From Acidimicrobiaceae bacterium (lineage in GTDB: Bacteria; Actinomycetota; Acidimicrobiia; Acidimicrobiales; UBA10347), in contig DNHM01000014.1 of NCBI GenBank assembly GCA_003485885.1, positions 1-9,769 on the forward strand: a stretch of DNA of 9,769 nt. Direction: 5' to 3'. Positions within the stretch are counted from its first letter, which is position 1; the number at the start of each line of letters is the position of its first letter. The position numbers and the translations under genes are program-made. Below, in pieces: positions 6,629 through 9,769 of this stretch. Below the pieces are notes generated by a model, which was not told the origin of the DNA, made no database searches, and saw only the letters and a program-made list of their open reading frames with translations.

Positions 6629-8371
6629 TCATGGCAAGTCGATAATCACGATCTGGCCGGTGGCGCCATCGACTTCGACCGTGGCCCCATCGGGGATGCG
6701 AGCGGTGGCGTTTTCCACCGACACAACACACGGGAGGCCGAGTTCGCGGCTCACGATGATGGCGTGGCTGATCTGGCCGCCGACGTTCACGATGACAGCA
6801 CCCGCTGTCATGAACAATGGCGTCCACGCCGGGTCCGTGATCGGCACAATCATGATGTCGCCCGGTTCAAGTGCGAACGGATCCATGGGATCGAGGATCA
6901 CACGAGCAGTGCCGCGAACGGTGCCGGGGCAACCGGGGACACCTTGCAAGACATCGCCAGCCGCCACAGCTTCGACCACGACTTCGACCTTGCGGGACCA
7001 TTCGGGCAGCGGCGGAACATCGCCGTCGGCGATGATGAATGGGGGATCGAGCTCCCGTAGCTCGCGCCAGTCAACATGTCGTTGAGCGAGCGTGTCGGTC
7101 ATCGAACCAGGATTGGCAACAAATGTTTCGACCTCATCGTCGAGGAGCATGAAGATGTGCTCGGGATCGTTCAGGTTGCCGGCCTCGGCATGGCGCCGAC
7201 CAAGTTCGCGAAATGCCATACGGCCTTCGTGCACCACACGCACCAGGTTGGTCTTGGTGCGCTCACGAAACCCCAGCTGGTTCGTGGCCACGATGGCGCC
7301 TTCGAGCTGGGCGTTGAGTTCCTCGTTGCCCAGTGCTGCCACCACGGCGCGCACCTCGGAGGTCTTTGCGGCTCGTTCGTCGGCCTTGGCCTGATTTCGG
7401 ATCAGGGGCGACTCTTCGTCGTTCTGATGACGGATCTGATTGAGTGCGCCAAGGGCAAGCTCGGGTTCGGTTTCCCATGTAGCCGACGTCATCTCCCACT
7501 CGCTGAGGCCGCGGCTTCCGAAGTCCACGAGGAACTGGTCCCACGAAGACAGGAACGCTGCAGCATCGGGACTGTCATCGGCACCGAGTCGGTCAAGTAG
7601 CCCGTCGACACCGGCGTCGAATACGGCGGTCAACGGCACGCTGGAGCGGACGGCACGCGACAGATCCCACATGCGGTAGCTGGGCTCGGCAGAGTCGACA
7701 TGGCCGATGCCGGCACACATGGTCATAGGCATCGCGGGGTCACCAATGGCTTGACCGATGGCGAAGAGAATGCCTGGGGCGACACCAGATGCACTCGACG
7801 CGATTCCGTGATGACGGAAGCCGGTCTGCAGCATCGGCTGGGTCAGGCGGGCTCGGGCGACAAGCTCGTTATCGCTGAGCGTGGTCAGATCAGGACGGCC
7901 AGCCCGCAACGCAATGGTGTCCTGCTTAAACGCGTCGGCTTCGGGATAGGTCTGGGCCGTAAACATCCAGCCGATATGGCGCAGGGCCTTCTCCATCAGA
8001 TCGGGACGTTCGTCGTCCCCATGCGGCACGTGCGAGGGGACATCGGGATGATCGCCAAAGAATGCCAAATCGAGCTGCTCGAGCGTGATCGCAGGGCTTC
8101 GAACGCCCTGCATGCGCAGGTTCGAAAGATTGAGGAAGAAGTAGCCACCGAAGAAACCAACAACTTGGGGCAGCTCTAGGTCGAACTCGTCGAGGCTGTA
8201 GTTGCCGGAGTGCACGTAGGCATCGCGCCAGCCCGGAATCATTCCGCGTTCCCAGCTGAACTGCTGTCCCAGCGGGCTCGCTGGATCGGGTAGCACCTCG
8301 CTGGCATTGGCCCGGGTGTAGTGGGGCCAACGTTCGCTAACCGGCCAGTCGGTGATCCAGCGTTCTTGCAC
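6629..8371 (-). CDS. PEP-utilizing mobile-domain protein, rifampin-phosphotransferase-like, without ATP-grasp domain
   Basis: 580-residue cytosolic protein. The C-terminal 100 residues are a phosphohistidine swivel domain as in PEP synthase, pyruvate phosphate dikinase and rifampin phosphotransferase: GVPGCPGTVRGTARV (477-491), then GGQISHAIIVSRELGLPCVV (531-550), where H536 is the expected phosphorylated histidine. The remaining part resembles the substrate-binding region of rifampin phosphotransferases: TRANASEVLPDPASPLG (19-35), FGSRGLSEWEM (284-294), and a helical stretch with FRERTK and EHIFMLLDDEVE (404-415). The N-terminal ATP-grasp (PPDK-N) domain of about 300 residues, which makes the phosphohistidine, is absent, so the protein must use a partner in trans, as phenylphosphate synthase does, or have lost that chemistry. 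Start is GTG at 8371, supported by GAAAGG eight bases upstream. The true substrate is unknown; antibiotic resistance should not be assumed. Confidence 0.85.
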   Translation of the reverse strand: MQERWITDWPVSERWPHYTRANASEVLPDPASPLGQQFSWERGMIPGWRDAYVHSGNYSLDEFDLELPQVVGFFGGYFFLNLSNLRMQGVRSPAITLEQLDLAFFGDHPDVPSHVPHGDDERPDLMEKALRHIGWMFTAQTYPEADAFKQDTIALRAGRPDLTTLSDNELVARARLTQPMLQTGFRHHGIASSASGVAPGILFAIGQAIGDPAMPMTMCAGIGHVDSAEPSYRMWDLSRAVRSSVPLTAVFDAGVDGLLDRLGADDSPDAAAFLSSWDQFLVDFGSRGLSEWEMTSATWETEPELALGALNQIRHQNDEESPLIRNQAKADERAAKTSEVRAVVAALGNEELNAQLEGAIVATNQLGFRERTKTNLVRVVHEGRMAFRELGRRHAEAGNLNDPEHIFMLLDDEVETFVANPGSMTDTLAQRHVDWRELRELDPPFIIADGDVPPLPEWSRKVEVVVEAVAAGDVLQGVPGCPGTVRGTARVILDPMDPFALEPGDIMIVPITDPAWTPLFMTAGAVIVNVGGQISHAIIVSRELGLPCVVSVENATARIPDGATVEVDGATGQIVIIDLP

Positions 8372-8379
8372 GGGGGCAA

Positions 8380-8385
8380 CCTTTC
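8380..8385 (-). promoter_or_regulatory. Ribosome-binding site deciding the GTG start at 8371
   Basis: On the minus strand GAAAGG ends eight bases before the GTG at 8371. It is the best Shine-Dalgarno match near the 5' end of the PEP-utilizing gene and supports the GTG over later ATG codons (the first is residue 44, inside the conserved region). Confidence 0.6.
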
Positions 8386-8660
8386 AAACGGCTTGCAGAA
8401 GAAGCGCTTGTTCCTTGATGCGCTGCGAAATCTACTACCCCGTGCAAAAAGGTGGCGATTTAGGATAAGTCAACCATTGCCGGGCAGGGGCACCCGAGGG
8501 GTGGTCACGGGCTAGCCCAAAAGAACAGGGGATATGGATCGTTCCCGTTGTGTTGGTCGCCATTTGTTCCGCCTCGATCGTCGAGTGCTGGATCGCTGAG
8601 CGTGACGCCTCGCTTGGTGCCTGAACATGGGTCAGCGAGACCCGGGTAGTCGGACGCGGC

Positions 8661-8676
8661 GGCGCACTACTGCGCC
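8661..8676 (-). terminator. Possible terminator after the desuccinylase-family gene
   Basis: Perfect 6-bp stem GGCGCA/TGCGCC with a 4-base loop, about 60 bases beyond the stop codon of the minus-strand gene at 8735. It has no T-run, so a terminator role is only a suggestion. Confidence 0.3.
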
Positions 8677-8734
8677 AATCGTCACAGCAAAATCTCACAC
8701 GTGCAGAGGCCGCGACCATCCACGGTCTGACCCG

Positions 8735-9769
8735 CTAGGCCTCTTCGGTGTCCACGCTGCCGGGGATGCCCCAGCCAGGTTTTGGGGCGTCGGTCATGAT
8801 CCGAGCAACGTGGGAAATGGCATCGCCACGGTTGACGAGCGGTGCTTGGCTGTGGCCGATCACGATCCCGTCGTACTTGGACTTGATCTTGCCGAGTGAC
8901 TTGCCAAACGGGTCATAAATCGTGGCCAGCTGCTGCTTTGCGCTCACGAGTTCGCCCAGGCGTGCATCGAGGTGCACGATGCCGCTGTTGGATGCTCGGC
9001 TCCAACTGGTTGATCGCGAGAACAATGATCGTTGTCCCTGCGGAACTTCGACGTCGGTCACGCCCACATGGTTGAGTGTGCGGAGCACACCAGCAGTGCC
9101 AACGGCGATCGCTGCCGGGTCGAAGCGGCTTGCTTCGCCACCTTCGAAGAGCAGCATGGTCTTGCCTTCTTCGACTGCGGCTTGGCGAAGCGAACCGTCC
9201 CGCAGCCGGGCATCGATCACGATTGGAGCGCCAAAGACGTTCGCGAGTTCAAGTGTTGGTCCATGGTCGATGTCGCATCGGATCTGCGGCAGGTTGGTGC
9301 GCAGGTCAGATCCGGTATGAAGGTCGATGCCCAGGTCTGAACGTTTGACGATCTCTTTGGTGAAGAGGTACGCGATACGCGACGCCAGAGACCCTCGCTG
9401 CGACCCTGGAAAGCTTCGGTTGAGGTCTCGTCGATCGGGTAGATAGCGGTCGTTGGTGTTGAAGCCGTGCACGTTTACCACCGGGGCAGCGATCACCGTG
9501 CCGGCCATGGATGGCGAATTGATGGCATCGAGCACCTGGCGGATGATCTCAACACCGCAGATCTCGTCGCCATGGATTGCGGCACTCAGCCAGACGACGG
9601 GGCCTTCCTTCTTGCCGTGTACGACGATCAGCGGCAACGCGACTGGTGTGCCGCTCATCAGATTGCCGATCGGAAGTTCCATCCGCATACGTTTGCCCGC
9701 GGTGACACGGTTGCCTGCGATTTCGAACGGCGCTCGGGCCGATCGCGAAGCACGCTTCTTCTTGATCTC
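8735..9769 (-). CDS. Succinylglutamate desuccinylase/aspartoacylase-family zinc hydrolase (5' partial)
   Basis: Zinc-dependent amidohydrolase of the M14-like AstE/AspA family, which cleaves N-acyl amino acids or related amides; substrate unknown. Counting from the ATG at 9688: zinc ligands H39 and E42 in AAIHGDE and H124 in DLHTG, the RDLNRSFPG motif (87-95), and the probable catalytic glutamate in LLFEGGE (179-185). The C-terminal part (IYDPFGKSLGKIKSKYDGIVIG, VNRGDAISHVA) is the usual beta domain. The frame stays open to the window edge: upstream codons give KKKRASRSARAPFEIAGNRV and then TAGKR, which matches the conserved family start (basic stretch, APFEIGG..V..G), so the true start lies at or beyond 9769, not at 9688. 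In other bacteria this subfamily often neighbours RimK-type ATP-grasp ligases; none is visible here. No regulatory site is in view. Confidence 0.9.
   Translation of the reverse strand, partial: EIKKKRASRSARAPFEIAGNRVTAGKRMRMELPIGNLMSGTPVALPLIVVHGKKEGPVVWLSAAIHGDEICGVEIIRQVLDAINSPSMAGTVIAAPVVNVHGFNTNDRYLPDRRDLNRSFPGSQRGSLASRIAYLFTKEIVKRSDLGIDLHTGSDLRTNLPQIRCDIDHGPTLELANVFGAPIVIDARLRDGSLRQAAVEEGKTMLLFEGGEASRFDPAAIAVGTAGVLRTLNHVGVTDVEVPQGQRSLFSRSTSWSRASNSGIVHLDARLGELVSAKQQLATIYDPFGKSLGKIKSKYDGIVIGHSQAPLVNRGDAISHVARIMTDAPKPGWGIPGSVDTEEA

Larger units (their letters stand above)
8372..8734. other. Gene-free gap of 363 bases with small palindromes
   Basis: I see no supported gene. A 94-codon minus-strand frame (8435-8719) has no ribosome-binding site and no recognisable product. 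Structures: hairpin CACCC-GAG-GGGTG (8491-8503), 10-bp palindrome GGGCTAGCCC (8509-8518), and hairpin GGCGCA-CTAC-TGCGCC (8661-8676). On the minus strand a TATCCT sequence (8461-8466), just after GTTGAC, could be part of the promoter for the PEP-utilizing gene, giving a leader of about 85 bases; this is weak. Confidence 0.4.

Noticed and set aside
6524..7600. Plus-strand open frames of 141-178 codons opposite the PEP-utilizing gene
   Set aside because: They mirror the conserved swivel domain coded on the minus strand and show no domain of their own.
8435..8719. Minus-strand 94-codon frame in the 363-base gap
   Set aside because: No ribosome-binding site, no recognisable motif, odd composition; it spans the palindromes of the gap.

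Overview
The window is GC-rich (about 60 % by eye), with GTG as well as ATG starts, weak ribosome-binding sites and strong hairpins without U-tracts. Its gene content is FadE-type acyl-CoA dehydrogenase, an AcoA/AcoB/AcoX set and a rifampin-phosphotransferase-like swivel protein. This suggests a chromosomal segment of an actinomycete-like bacterium, perhaps Acidimicrobiia. That placement is inference. I see no transposase, integrase, phage gene, CRISPR array, rRNA or tRNA.

Layout. Positions 1-924 (+) hold the C-terminal three quarters of an acyl-CoA dehydrogenase whose start lies before the window. After a 256-base gap come acoA-like (1181-2164, +) and acoB-like (2161-3162, +), overlapping by four bases. 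These are the alpha and beta subunits of a thiamine-diphosphate 2-oxoacid/acetoin dehydrogenase E1. After 193 bases comes acoX-like (3356-4315, +), an NAD-kinase-fold protein typical of acetoin dehydrogenase operons. It converges on a Rieske non-heme iron oxygenase (4369-5499, -), with a perfect 9-bp hairpin between them. The oxygenase diverges from a DUF1295 membrane protein (5609-6481, +) across a short intergenic region with a perfect tandem 10-bp repeat. The DUF1295 gene converges, across another hairpin, on a 580-residue PEP-utilizing mobile-domain protein (6629-8371, -). After a 363-base gap without a convincing gene, a zinc-dependent succinylglutamate desuccinylase/aspartoacylase-family gene (8735 to the window end, -) runs off the right edge.

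How the genes may work together. AcoA and AcoB form one E1 heterotetramer, and AcoX is a regular genomic partner of unknown biochemical role. No E2 acyltransferase, E3 dihydrolipoamide dehydrogenase or lipoyl domain is present, so the E1 must use subunits encoded elsewhere or work differently. The Rieske oxygenase has no reductase beside it. The PEP-utilizing protein carries the phosphohistidine domain but not the ATP-grasp domain that would charge it. Three of the enzymes are thus parts of multi-component systems whose partners are not visible here. The window looks like ordinary accessory catabolism. I found no clear sign of a wholly new system; the most notable items are the ATP-grasp-less swivel protein, the altered E1-alpha loop and the repeat between the divergent genes.
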